Both the position numbers and the translations under genes were made by a program. A stretch of DNA of 64,000 nt, taken from NCBI RefSeq assembly GCF_036840915.1, contig NZ_CP085725.1:2170001-2234000 (forward strand). The letters are read 5' to 3'. The notes beneath the pieces were generated by a model. That model saw nothing but the letters and a program-made list of their open reading frames with translations. It ran no database searches and was not told where the DNA came from. The stretch comes from Flavobacterium hankyongi. Its GTDB lineage: Bacteria > Bacteroidota > Bacteroidia > Flavobacteriales > Flavobacteriaceae. Below, in pieces: positions 56,231-64,000 of the stretch; positions within the stretch are counted from its first letter, which is position 1, and the number at the start of each line of letters is the position of its first letter.

Positions 56231-56968
56231 TTACATATATTGCAAAACTTCTGCTTTTAAACGGTCATATTCTCCTTGAAGAATTAGTCCGTTATCTAGT
56301 AATTTTTTATAATTCTGAAGTTTAGCAAAAAGTTCTTCACTACTCATTTCGCTTAATTTTCTTTCCCCTGAATTTGTTGCAGTAACTTCAATTTTCTCCT
56401 CAATAATTGGTTCAGCAATAGCTGGAACCGAAGGCATAATTTCAGCAAAAGAAGTTACTTCTTCTGCTTCAACTTCTTCTACAACTTCAACAGGATAATC
56501 TTCTACAATCACTGATTCTTCTACGACTGGAGCTATTTCTACCGCAGCAACTGCAACCTGAGGGTTTTTTAACAAATCCATTTGTTCTTTGGCAAAAGTG
56601 TATAATTTTCTAGCCTGATTTTTTGGCAAATAATCTACAGTATGTGTTAATTCAGTTTTTGTTGAAAAAGTAAAATCAGAACCTAAAATTCCTTCTTTTA
56701 CAAACGTTCCTCCTATTTCGTCCCAATTAAAATCTACAAACTCCATAGACAAACCTAAATTTTTAGGTTTGCATAAAATGATACGCTTGTTGGTAACTAC
56801 GATACTGTCTGGAAAAACCGTTATAGCTGGCTTTTTTTGTACAGCAATGTAACCAACTTCCTCGTTAGACATCAATAAGTTCTCAAGCTTTGCCGTAATT
56901 TTCTCAATTGCTTTTGGATCTTGATCTTCGTTTAATATTTTCTTTAAATTATCAATCATAGTATTCAT
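56231..56968 (-). CDS. PH-domain (bacterial PH) protein with C-terminal SHOCT domain
   Basis: A 245-residue soluble protein. The YokE-like PH domain spans about 25-125 (EEVGYIAVQKKPAITVFPDSIVVTNKRIILCKP). A low-complexity Val/Glu linker (about 140-200) leads to a SHOCT motif (KLLDNGLILQGEYDRLKAEVL) at the end. SHOCT domains are short oligomerisation motifs at termini of such proteins. Function unknown. A second ATG three codons in is an alternative start. Confidence 0.88.
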   Translation of the reverse strand: MNTMIDNLKKILNEDQDPKAIEKITAKLENLLMSNEEVGYIAVQKKPAITVFPDSIVVTNKRIILCKPKNLGLSMEFVDFNWDEIGGTFVKEGILGSDFTFSTKTELTHTVDYLPKNQARKLYTFAKEQMDLLKNPQVAVAAVEIAPVVEESVIVEDYPVEVVEEVEAEEVTSFAEIMPSVPAIAEPIIEEKIEVTATNSGERKLSEMSSEELFAKLQNYKKLLDNGLILQGEYDRLKAEVLQYM

Positions 56969-57098
56969 TTTTAATTAAAAGTTTGATTGGCATCAAAATT
57001 TATGCCTAACAGCAACAAATCTACTATTAAATTTTTTAATTGAATGTAGGAAAAATAGCATTTTTTAGTTAAATTAGTAATGGCTTAAAATATATAAT

Positions 57099-58454
57099 AT
57101 GAACTCATTAAGAATATTTTTAATTGAAGACGATACTTTTTTTGGAGAGTCATTAAAATATCATTTAAGCTTAAATCCAGACTTTGAAGTTCACTTATTT
57201 ACTACAGGAAAAGATTGTTTACAAAATCTCTATTTAAAACCACAAATAATATGCCTTGATTTTGGACTACCTGACATTACAGGTGACAAATTATTACAAA
57301 AAATTCGTGCTATAAATAATTCAATACCGATAATAATTATTAGCGGACAAGAAGACATTGAAGTAGCTATTAATTTCTTAAAATCAGGAGCAAGTGACTA
57401 TATTGTTAAAAACAGTCATACCAAAGAAATTTTATGGAATGCAATTTTAAAAACAAAAGAAAACCTAAAGCTTATTTCAGAAATAGAAGATCTGAAAGAA
57501 AAATTAGAACAAAAATTTAGCTTTGAAAAAACAATCATAGGACAAAGCGACATAATGAAAGAAGTGTTTACTAAAATCAGTAAAGCCCTTAATTCTAATA
57601 TAAATGTTTCTATAAACGGAGAAACTGGCACAGGTAAAGAAGTTGTAGCAAAAGCAATTCATTTTAACTCAGACCGAAAAAACAAGCCTTTTGTGGCCGT
57701 AAATATGGCCGCTATCCCAAGAGAATTAATGGAGAATGAGTTTTTTGGACACGAAAAAGGAGCTTTCACAGGTGCTGACTCCAGAGCCATGGGTAAATTT
57801 GAACAAGCTAATGGAGGTACTATTTTTTTAGACGAAATTGCTGAGTTAGACTTGAACCTACAAAGTAAACTTTTAAGAGTTTTACAAGAACGAGAAGTTA
57901 TAAGAATTGGTGGTAAAGAAGCCATAAAATTTGATGCCAGACTTATCATTGCAACACACAAAAATTTAGCAGAAGAAGTCAAAAAAGGAAACTTTAGAGA
58001 GGATTTATATTATAGAATAATGGGATTACCTATTTATTTGCCTCCACTTAGAGAAAGAGACAATGATGTGTTATTGTTATCAAAACACTTTGTCAATTTA
58101 TTTGTCAAAGAAAACAAATTAAAACCCATAACAATTTCAAAAGAAGCCAAAGATAAAATTCAAAAATACCCTTTCCCAGGAAACATAAGAGAATTAAAAG
58201 CAGTAATTGATCTTGCATGTGTTTTATGTAATGATAATGAAATAACAAAAAACGATCTTACTTTTTCAAGCTTTAATGATTCTAACATTTTCTTACATGA
58301 AGAAAAAACTCTCAGAGAATACACCTCAGAAATAATTCTTCATCACTTAAAAAAGAACAACAATGATGTCATTAAAACAGCAAAAAAATTAGACATAGGT
58401 AAATCGACAATCTATAACCTCATTCAATCGTTGGACAAGAGAGACAAGTTGTAA
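57099..58454 (+). CDS. NtrC-family sigma-54-dependent response regulator
   Basis: A 451-residue activator. The receiver domain (1-125) has acidic pocket LIEDD, phospho-Asp in ICLDFGLPD, and Lys in IVKNS. The central AAA+ domain (about 145-370) has Walker A GETGTGKEV, the sigma-54 contact GAFTGA loop, and DEIAELDLNLQSKLLRVLQE. A Fis-type helix-turn-helix ends the protein (NDVIKTAKKLDIGKSTIYNLIQSL). It opens the promoters of sigma-54-dependent genes. It is followed by a FIST sensor and a hybrid kinase, probable signal source. A candidate -24/-12 promoter is at 62728. Confidence 0.95.
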   Translation: MNSLRIFLIEDDTFFGESLKYHLSLNPDFEVHLFTTGKDCLQNLYLKPQIICLDFGLPDITGDKLLQKIRAINNSIPIIIISGQEDIEVAINFLKSGASDYIVKNSHTKEILWNAILKTKENLKLISEIEDLKEKLEQKFSFEKTIIGQSDIMKEVFTKISKALNSNINVSINGETGTGKEVVAKAIHFNSDRKNKPFVAVNMAAIPRELMENEFFGHEKGAFTGADSRAMGKFEQANGGTIFLDEIAELDLNLQSKLLRVLQEREVIRIGGKEAIKFDARLIIATHKNLAEEVKKGNFREDLYYRIMGLPIYLPPLRERDNDVLLLSKHFVNLFVKENKLKPITISKEAKDKIQKYPFPGNIRELKAVIDLACVLCNDNEITKNDLTFSSFNDSNIFLHEEKTLREYTSEIILHHLKKNNNDVIKTAKKLDIGKSTIYNLIQSLDKRDKL

Positions 58455-58482
58455 AAAACTTGCTAATAAACTAGTTAAGCAT

Positions 58483-59622
58483 ATGAAAGTAGCATCATAT
58501 TTATACCAAAGTGAAACACTCATTAGTAATCCTAAAAATTCAAGCTTTAACGAAACCGAGGCTCAATTGGTTATTGGTTTTGGTGATAAAGAATTACTAA
58601 ATGAAGATTTTTTCAGCAAAATAAAAAGCAAGTTCCCCAATGCAAAAATTATTTTATGTTCAACAGCAGGTGAAATTTATAACAACCAAGTTTATGATCA
58701 CACGGTTTCTATCTCAGTATTTTATTTTGAAAGAGCGACTTTACAAACCAGTAAGGTAAGCATAGAAAATTATCAATCAAGTTTTGATGCAGGAAAACAT
58801 TTAATTAAAAATCTTTCACAAAAAGATTTAAAATTATTATTTATTCTTTCAGACGGAAGTAAAGTTAATGCTAGTGAACTCGTTAAAGGAATCAATCAAT
58901 TCAAAGACGAAGACATCTTAGTTACCGGGGGACTTGCTGGAGACGGCACTAATTTTAAAGATACCGTTGTAGGATTAAATGAAATACCAGTTTCTGGAAA
59001 TATTGTTGCCATAGGTTTTTATGGAGATTGTTTACAATGCACTCATGGTTCAATAAGTGGTTGGGAAACATTTGGATTAGAGCGTATAGTTACGAAATCT
59101 GCAAAAAACGTATTATATGAAATTGACTCAAAAAATGCATTAGATCTATACAAAACCTATTTAGGAAAGTATTCAGATGAGTTACCTTCATCAGCATTAC
59201 TATTCCCTTTAGCGATTATCAATTCAGAAAATGAACAACCAATAGTTAGAACAATTTTATCTATTGATGAAGAAAATAAATCTATGACATTTGCAGGTGA
59301 CATTCCTGAAGGATGCAAAGTTAGATTTATGAAAGCTAATTTTGACAGGCTCATCGACGCAGCAAGCGACGCAGCAAATAATTGTATTGAAATTTACAAC
59401 AACAAACCTCAATTTGCCTTTTTAATAAGCTGTGTAGGTAGAAAAATCATCCTTGGCAACCGAATAGACGAAGAAATAGAAGCCGTAACAGATATTTTTG
59501 GAGAAAACACAACCACAACAGGCTTTTATTCTTATGGTGAAATCTCACCATTAAAAACTCTTAAAAATTGTGAATTGCACAATCAAACCATGACAATTAC
59601 TGGTATTCATGAAATGATATAA
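58483..59622 (+). CDS. FIST-domain sensor protein
   Basis: A 379-residue protein made of FIST_N (about 30-220: LLFILSDGSKVNASELVKGI, VTGGLAGDGTNFKDTVVGLN) and FIST_C (about 230-365: LFPLAIINSENEQPIVRTIL, AFLISCVGRKIILG). FIST domains are predicted to bind small ligands such as amino acids and occur beside kinases. There is no membrane segment, so the signal should be intracellular. It sits 28 bp after the NtrC gene and 2 bp before the kinase gene, implying that it feeds that kinase. Confidence 0.9.
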   Translation: MKVASYLYQSETLISNPKNSSFNETEAQLVIGFGDKELLNEDFFSKIKSKFPNAKIILCSTAGEIYNNQVYDHTVSISVFYFERATLQTSKVSIENYQSSFDAGKHLIKNLSQKDLKLLFILSDGSKVNASELVKGINQFKDEDILVTGGLAGDGTNFKDTVVGLNEIPVSGNIVAIGFYGDCLQCTHGSISGWETFGLERIVTKSAKNVLYEIDSKNALDLYKTYLGKYSDELPSSALLFPLAIINSENEQPIVRTILSIDEENKSMTFAGDIPEGCKVRFMKANFDRLIDAASDAANNCIEIYNNKPQFAFLISCVGRKIILGNRIDEEIEAVTDIFGENTTTTGFYSYGEISPLKTLKNCELHNQTMTITGIHEMI

Positions 59623-59624
59623 CT

Positions 59625-62600
59625 ATGGAACTTCATAAACTTTTACAAAAGCAAATAAAAAAATATTTAGGTGATATCGACACTAATCAATTCCCAATTA
59701 ATGAATTCATAAACAATGTCAATCAGTCCTATTTAGCTTTTGAAAGAGATCGTGAGTTAATGGAACATGTTTTTATTCAAAGTGAAAAAGAATATAATGA
59801 AATAAATAAAAGTCTCAAAGAAGAATACAATTTAAAACAACAATCAATAGCCAACTTATACAATAGCCTAAAAGTCCTAGAAGATGAAGTAGATGAAATA
59901 AAAAATGAAGACATAGACGATTTACTTTATATATCCAAATATCTAAATCAGCAAATAGGAAAAGGTAAAGAAATCGAAAAAGACCTTTTGACAACAGTAG
60001 AACTTCTTAAAACCTTATTAGCCAATCTACAATCAGGAATTTTAGTGGAAGACGAAAACAGGAAAATACATTTTACAAATCAGCTCTTTTGCGACATGTT
60101 TTCCATTCCTATTAATCCAGATCAAATGATAGGTGTAGATTGCACAGAATCTGTTGAACAATCTAAACACTTATTTGTTGATTCAGAAAATTTTGGTCCA
60201 AGAATAACCGAACTACTCCTACACAAAAAAATAGTAACAAATGAGCTAATAGAAACAGTACATGGTAAATTTTTAGAAAGAGATTATATTCCTATTTTTA
60301 TTAAAAATGTTTACAAAGGACATCTCTGGAAATATACTGATGTCACTAATAGAATAAAAACCCAAGCTTTATTAAAACAAAGTGAAGAGCGTAATAGGCT
60401 TATCATGAAATCTGCTCTTAATGCCATTATTACAATAAATACAAAAGATGCTATTACATTTTGGAACAATCAAGCAGAAATTATTTTTGGTTGGAAAAAG
60501 GAAGAGGTGTTAGGCAAAAGTTTAGCAGACATCATAATTCCTAACATACACAAAGAAGCTCATAAACTTGGAATGAAAAAATTCATGGAAACTGGTGAAG
60601 GACCAGTTTTAAACAAACAAATTGAACTTAGGGCGCTTCATAAAAACGGAAATGAATTTCCAATAGAAATTTCTATTATTCCTATTCAACAAAATAATGA
60701 ACTCATTTTTTGTTCATTTATTCAGGATATTTCTGAACGAAAAGCAGCAGAAAACAACCTCAAATATCAAGAAGAAAAATATAGAAACATTATTGCCAAC
60801 ATGAATTTAGGACTTATCGAGGTTGACAACAATGAAATTGCTAAATATGTAAATCAAAGCTTTTTGGAAATTTCGGGATATGAAGAATCTGAGATTATAG
60901 GAAAAAAACCTTCATCAATTTTCTTTGCTTGGAATAATGAAGAATTCATCTCAAATAAAATTGAAAACCGTAAAAAAGGTATCTCTGAAATTTATCAAGT
61001 CCCAGTAAAAAACAAAAGAGGCGAATTAAGATGGTGGGCAATAAGTGCAGCTCCAAACTATGATGACAAAGGAAATCAAACGGGTTCAATAGGGATACAT
61101 CTTGACATAACAAGTCAAAAAAAGTTAGAAATAGAATTAGAACAAGAAAAAATAAAAGCTCAAGAAGCTTCAAAGTCAAAAGAAGTATTTCTTGCTAATA
61201 TGAGTCATGAAATTAGAACACCCTTAAATGCAATAATTGGTTTTCTTAGAGAATTAAGTAAACAACAACTTACAGAATTACAAAAAAATTATGTAGAAAA
61301 TAGTAGTATTGCTTCAAAACATCTTTTAGCTATTATAAATAATATATTAGATATCTCAAAAATTGAAGCTCAAGAAATGATTCTTGATGAAGAAGATTTT
61401 AGCTTACAAAAATCCATAACAAATGTGGTTAATGTATTAGAACCAAAAGCTACTCAAAATGGCACTAAAGTAATTGTAAACTTAGATAATAAAATAGTTA
61501 AAACTTTAAAAGGGGACCCTCTTAGAATTGAACAAATACTATTCAATTTAATTGGAAATTCTATAAAATTCACTTCTAAAGGAGAAATCACAATAAGTAC
61601 AAAGCTTATTCACGAAAACCCTAATAGTCAACAAATTTGCATAACTATAAAAGACACAGGAATTGGCATGGATGCTGATTTTGTTGAGAATATTTTTAAA
61701 AAGTTTTCACAAGAAGACAAAAAAACAACAAGAAAATTTGGTGGTACTGGATTAGGAATGGCTATAACCAAAGAATTGATTAATCTTATGAATGGATCAA
61801 TTCATATAGAAAGTCAGAAAAACATTGGAACATCAATAGATGTTATTTTAAATTTACCAAAAAGCTATGTTGATTTTAAAAAAACCAATACATCAAACAA
61901 TCACTCTATAAATATTGAAGATACTAAAATTCTTCTTGTTGAGGACAATGAACTAAATAGAATGGTTGCACAAAATTCACTTCAATACTATAATTGCCTT
62001 GTTACTGAAGCTGAAAATGGATTAGAAGCAATTAAAGCATTAAAAAAAGAAGATTTTGATATTATTTTAATGGATATTCAAATGCCTGAGCTTGACGGCA
62101 TTGAAACTACAACAATTATTAGAAACGAACTAAAGCTAAAAACTCCAATCATTGCTCTTACCGCAAACGCCTTCAAATCAGAAATAGAAAAATGCTACGC
62201 TGCTGGAATAAATGATTATGTTACTAAACCATTTGATGAAGATCTTTTAATAGAAGTTATTTATAAAAATTTAAATAAAAATTATCTTTTAAAAAACACA
62301 AAAGACGAGTTACTGTATAACCTAAACTCTCTCTACAATTTAAGTCGTGGCAATAATGATTTTGTTTTTAAAATGATCGAAATATTTATCAAACAAACAG
62401 AAGAAACTATAATTAAGATTAATGATGCAATTAAATCAAATGAGTTTTCAGAGGTTAGTAAACTTATCCATAAAATTAAACCTAGTGTAGAAGGGATGGG
62501 AATTAAAAGCTTAATGGAGGACATGAAAAATTTAGAAGTAATTAGTAAAAATAAAAATGATAAAGAAATTATACGGTTATTCGAGATCATAAAAGAAAGT

Positions 62601-62648
62601 TTACAATTAGCTATAGTACAACTCAAAGAAAACGAATTAAAGAATTAA
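59625..62648 (+). CDS. soluble hybrid histidine kinase (PAS-HisKA-HATPase-REC-HPt)
   Basis: A 1007-residue cytoplasmic kinase. An N-terminal coiled coil (1-125) is followed by three PAS domains (about 127-240, 250-375, 380-500), HisKA with phospho-His in NMSHEIRTPLNAIIGF, and the ATPase with NLIGNSIKFTSKGE, DTGIGM and GGTGLGMAI. A receiver follows (ILLVEDNELNRMV, ILMDIQMPELDG), then an HPt domain with His in LIHKIKPSVEGMG. The REC-HPt tail means phosphate is passed to a separate regulator: the NtrC protein and/or the stand-alone receiver next door. Transcribed with the FIST gene at 2 bp. Confidence 0.94.
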   Translation: MELHKLLQKQIKKYLGDIDTNQFPINEFINNVNQSYLAFERDRELMEHVFIQSEKEYNEINKSLKEEYNLKQQSIANLYNSLKVLEDEVDEIKNEDIDDLLYISKYLNQQIGKGKEIEKDLLTTVELLKTLLANLQSGILVEDENRKIHFTNQLFCDMFSIPINPDQMIGVDCTESVEQSKHLFVDSENFGPRITELLLHKKIVTNELIETVHGKFLERDYIPIFIKNVYKGHLWKYTDVTNRIKTQALLKQSEERNRLIMKSALNAIITINTKDAITFWNNQAEIIFGWKKEEVLGKSLADIIIPNIHKEAHKLGMKKFMETGEGPVLNKQIELRALHKNGNEFPIEISIIPIQQNNELIFCSFIQDISERKAAENNLKYQEEKYRNIIANMNLGLIEVDNNEIAKYVNQSFLEISGYEESEIIGKKPSSIFFAWNNEEFISNKIENRKKGISEIYQVPVKNKRGELRWWAISAAPNYDDKGNQTGSIGIHLDITSQKKLEIELEQEKIKAQEASKSKEVFLANMSHEIRTPLNAIIGFLRELSKQQLTELQKNYVENSSIASKHLLAIINNILDISKIEAQEMILDEEDFSLQKSITNVVNVLEPKATQNGTKVIVNLDNKIVKTLKGDPLRIEQILFNLIGNSIKFTSKGEITISTKLIHENPNSQQICITIKDTGIGMDADFVENIFKKFSQEDKKTTRKFGGTGLGMAITKELINLMNGSIHIESQKNIGTSIDVILNLPKSYVDFKKTNTSNNHSINIEDTKILLVEDNELNRMVAQNSLQYYNCLVTEAENGLEAIKALKKEDFDIILMDIQMPELDGIETTTIIRNELKLKTPIIALTANAFKSEIEKCYAAGINDYVTKPFDEDLLIEVIYKNLNKNYLLKNTKDELLYNLNSLYNLSRGNNDFVFKMIEIFIKQTEETIIKINDAIKSNEFSEVSKLIHKIKPSVEGMGIKSLMEDMKNLEVISKNKNDKEIIRLFEIIKESLQLAIVQLKENELKN

Positions 62649-62698
62649 ATTGGAAAAAATCCAAATTTTGGAAAAATTGGAATATTCTAAAAACCTTC

Positions 62699-62726
62699 AA
62701 AACCTTTTAAATAAAGGGTTTTTATT
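62699..62726 (+). terminator. weak terminator-like hairpin after the hybrid kinase gene
   Basis: AAAACCTTT and AAAGGGTTTT flank a short loop, followed by TTTATTTTT. One unpaired G makes it weak. It would separate the kinase operon from the following receiver gene. Confidence 0.5.
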
Positions 62727-62727
62727 T

Positions 62728-62744
62728 TTGGCCTGAAATTAGCT
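62728..62744 (+). promoter_or_regulatory. sigma-54-like (-24/-12) promoter before the stand-alone receiver gene
   Basis: TTGGCCTGAAATTAGCT has GG at 62730-62731 and GC at 62742-62743, exactly 10 nt apart as in the -24/-12 consensus TGGCACG-N4-TTGCW. Three positions differ. Transcription would start near 62755, 20 nt before the ATG at 62775. Confidence 0.45.
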
Positions 62745-62774
62745 GTCTATATAATTATAATAAAATTAGACTTA

Positions 62775-63245
62775 ATGGAAAGGCAAAATAAGCTCAAACT
62801 ATTTATCGTTGATGATGACAATTTTTGTTCAAGCGTATTTCAGCAATATTTAAATAACATAAACTTTACAAACATACAATGCTTTACCAATGATAATGAT
62901 TGCATAGACAATTTAGATCAAAATCCAGACATCATTTTTCTAGATCATAATATGGAAGATTTGGCTAGCTTTGAGGTTCTTAAAAAAATTAAACGCCACA
63001 ACCCTAACATCTATGTTATAATCGTTTCAGGGCAAGAAAACATTACAACAGCAATAAATGCATTAAAATACGGAGCTTTTGATTATATGGTAAAAGATTC
63101 AAATATTTGTGAAAAAATGAGCAAAGTGATTGAAGTAATATTAAAGATAAAAGAGGAATTAGAAAAATCAAATCCAACTACAATTCAAAAATTATTGTCA
63201 TTTACATTCACAACATTTACTATTACAAGTTGGTTTAACTTATAA
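62775..63245 (+). CDS. stand-alone response regulator receiver domain
   Basis: A 156-residue single REC domain without output domain. Acidic pocket FIVDDD, phospho-Asp in IIFLDHNMED, Thr/Ser in IIVSGQEN, Lys in DYMVKDS. It is clearly related to the receiver of the NtrC-type regulator at 57099 (both read IxxSGQE and the same DY-x-VK ending). A coiled tail and an unusual Phe/Thr-rich end (SFTFTTFTITSWFNL) follow. Possible roles are phosphate sink or protein-interaction switch in the neighbouring phosphorelay. Confidence 0.88.
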   Translation: MERQNKLKLFIVDDDNFCSSVFQQYLNNINFTNIQCFTNDNDCIDNLDQNPDIIFLDHNMEDLASFEVLKKIKRHNPNIYVIIVSGQENITTAINALKYGAFDYMVKDSNICEKMSKVIEVILKIKEELEKSNPTTIQKLLSFTFTTFTITSWFNL

Positions 63246-63252
63246 AAAACGC

Positions 63253-63307
63253 CTTGTCAATAACACTTTTGCTATTCTTTTGCTATTTTCTTTTAATTAA
63301 TGACAAG
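63253..63307. repeat. imperfect inverted repeat with internal direct repeat
   Basis: CTTGTCAATAA (63253-63263) and TTAATGACAAG (63297-63307) form an 11-bp inverted repeat with one mismatch. Its loop contains two TTTTGCTATT copies. It is not followed by a T tract, so it is not a clear terminator. The rest of the 215-bp gap (63246-63460) is AT-rich without a gene. Confidence 0.4.
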
Positions 63308-63460
63308 TAAAATTTTGTTGATTTTAAATAATCTTAAAAAAATGGTAAAAAAGAGATTTGAATTATGAAAATTAGTTAGATAGAAAACACTTAGAATAAC
63401 ACATTCTAAAATAAACAAATAGTAAAAACTTGAAATCTAATGGATAAATATTATGAGTAT

Positions 63461-63829
63461 TTAATTTATGTTGTTGATTTCTATTTGCAATTTCTTTGTT
63501 AAACTTTTGAAAACTAAATCATAAGAATCATTAATCAATTCTAACATCATTTTATCAGAAACATCCTTGTTAAAATCAACTGTATTCCAATGCACTTTAC
63601 TCATGTGGTACCCTGGATTAACTCCTTCATATTCGGCACGGAGTTCTAATGCTTTATCAGGATCACATTTCAAATTAAGAGATGGCGTCCCTTTTTCCCA
63701 TTCCTGCAAAGACGTTAAACAAAACATCTTTCCACCTACTTTAAAAACCAAAGTATCTTCATCAAAAGGAAAATGTTCTGTAACCCCTTTTTTTGACAAG
63801 CAAAATTCGTAAAGTTGTTGTATGTTCAT
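63461..63829 (-). CDS. MmcQ/YjbR family protein
   Basis: A 122-residue protein of the MmcQ/YjbR (CyaY-like fold) family, often labelled DNA-binding. Conserved blocks are CLSKKGVTEHFPFDEDTLVFKVGGKMFCL, NLKCDPDKALELR, and GYHMSKVHWNTVDF. The start MNIQQLYEF at 63829 lies 4 bp after the stop of the upstream VOC gene; a TTG-initiated version extending into that gene is rejected. Function is not established for the family. Confidence 0.9.
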   Translation of the reverse strand: MNIQQLYEFCLSKKGVTEHFPFDEDTLVFKVGGKMFCLTSLQEWEKGTPSLNLKCDPDKALELRAEYEGVNPGYHMSKVHWNTVDFNKDVSDKMMLELINDSYDLVFKSLTKKLQIEINNIN

Positions 63830-63833
63830 TTGT

Positions 63834-64000
63834 TTAAATTGACTGACCAAAAGTTAATAAAGTGCCATTTGGATCTATAATTGAGAATTCTATTTGATCC
63901 CAAGGCTTTTTCTCTAGTTTACCATTTGGATGAATTTGAATATTATTTTCTTGAACTTTTTTATAAAAGTCGGCAATATCATTTTCCATTCGGATATAAA
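63834..64000 (-). CDS. VOC (glyoxalase/bleomycin resistance) family protein, C-terminal part
   Basis: Only the last 55 codons are inside the window: RMENDIADFYKKVQENN, IQIHPNGKLEKKPWDQ, then IEFSIIDPNGTLLTFGQSI and stop. The final strand with DPNG and a Glu at the expected metal position is typical of the VOC fold. It is followed after 4 bp by the MmcQ/YjbR gene, so both are in one operon. The specific activity cannot be told from this fragment. Confidence 0.8.
   Translation of the reverse strand, partial: YIRMENDIADFYKKVQENNIQIHPNGKLEKKPWDQIEFSIIDPNGTLLTFGQSI

Noticed and set aside
1..64000. CRISPR arrays, insertion sequences and rRNA genes
   Set aside because: No regularly spaced repeats, transposase reading frames or rRNA-like segments were seen in the window.

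Overview
The window is a chromosomal segment of a Flavobacteriaceae bacterium, most likely Flavobacterium. Four things point there: low GC; start codons without Shine-Dalgarno sequences; many exact or near matches to the Bacteroidota promoter (TTTG about 19 nt upstream of TAnnTTTG); and secreted proteins with type IX secretion (T9SS) sorting domains of types A and B. Several genes have a TTG or GTG upstream of the convincing start, so I trimmed those starts.

Layout. 1-10.1 kb: malic enzyme (cut by the window edge), a secreted M12B-type metalloprotease, a lipoprotein, queG, ruvB, a small GNAT/ferredoxin-like pair, an APC permease and an L,D-transpeptidase-like lipoprotein. 10.2-14.8 kb: the rimP-nusA-infB operon on the minus strand, with an intrinsic terminator between its promoter and rimP. 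15-20.5 kb: universal stress protein, TerB-like protein, a HupE/dCMP deaminase/S41 protease operon, a truncated-type flavoprotein and MarC. 20.6-27.3 kb: a DUF3109 protein, then nucleotide metabolism: nrdB, nrdA (separated by a terminator and a structured leader) and dGTPase. 27.4-33.6 kb: two large T9SS-secreted metalloproteases with near-identical sorting domains; the second has its natural start out of frame across an A9 tract. 33.7-38.7 kb: dxs, tadA, a cold shock gene, aspS and a MORN-repeat protein.

38.8-50.6 kb is the most interesting part. A 60-bp exact direct repeat, made of the 3' end of a tRNA-Leu gene plus its terminator, flanks about 11.65 kb. The complete tRNA-Leu(UAG) lies at the right end and only the 3' fragment at the left, as expected for an element integrated into a tRNA 3' end. 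The cargo is four minus-strand genes in order: a small protein with one YD (Rhs-type) repeat fused to a T9SS type A sorting domain; a 2098-residue SpvB/FG-GAP/Rhs protein with a signal peptide, no sorting domain and a C-terminal domain with a papain-like Cys-His-Asp order; an overlapping small secreted protein (candidate immunity protein); and a 1269-residue T9SS type B protein. I see no integrase. I propose a T9SS-associated Rhs polymorphic toxin island in which the small YD-plus-sorting-domain protein may act as a secretion or anchoring partner.

50.8-57 kb: M20 dipeptidase, a methyltransferase, a flavin amine oxidase-like protein, DUF4407, LprI-like and PH/SHOCT proteins. 57.1-63.2 kb: a signalling cluster (NtrC-type regulator, FIST sensor, soluble hybrid kinase with REC and HPt, stand-alone receiver preceded by a sigma-54-like promoter). 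The window ends with a MmcQ/YjbR protein and a partial VOC-family gene.
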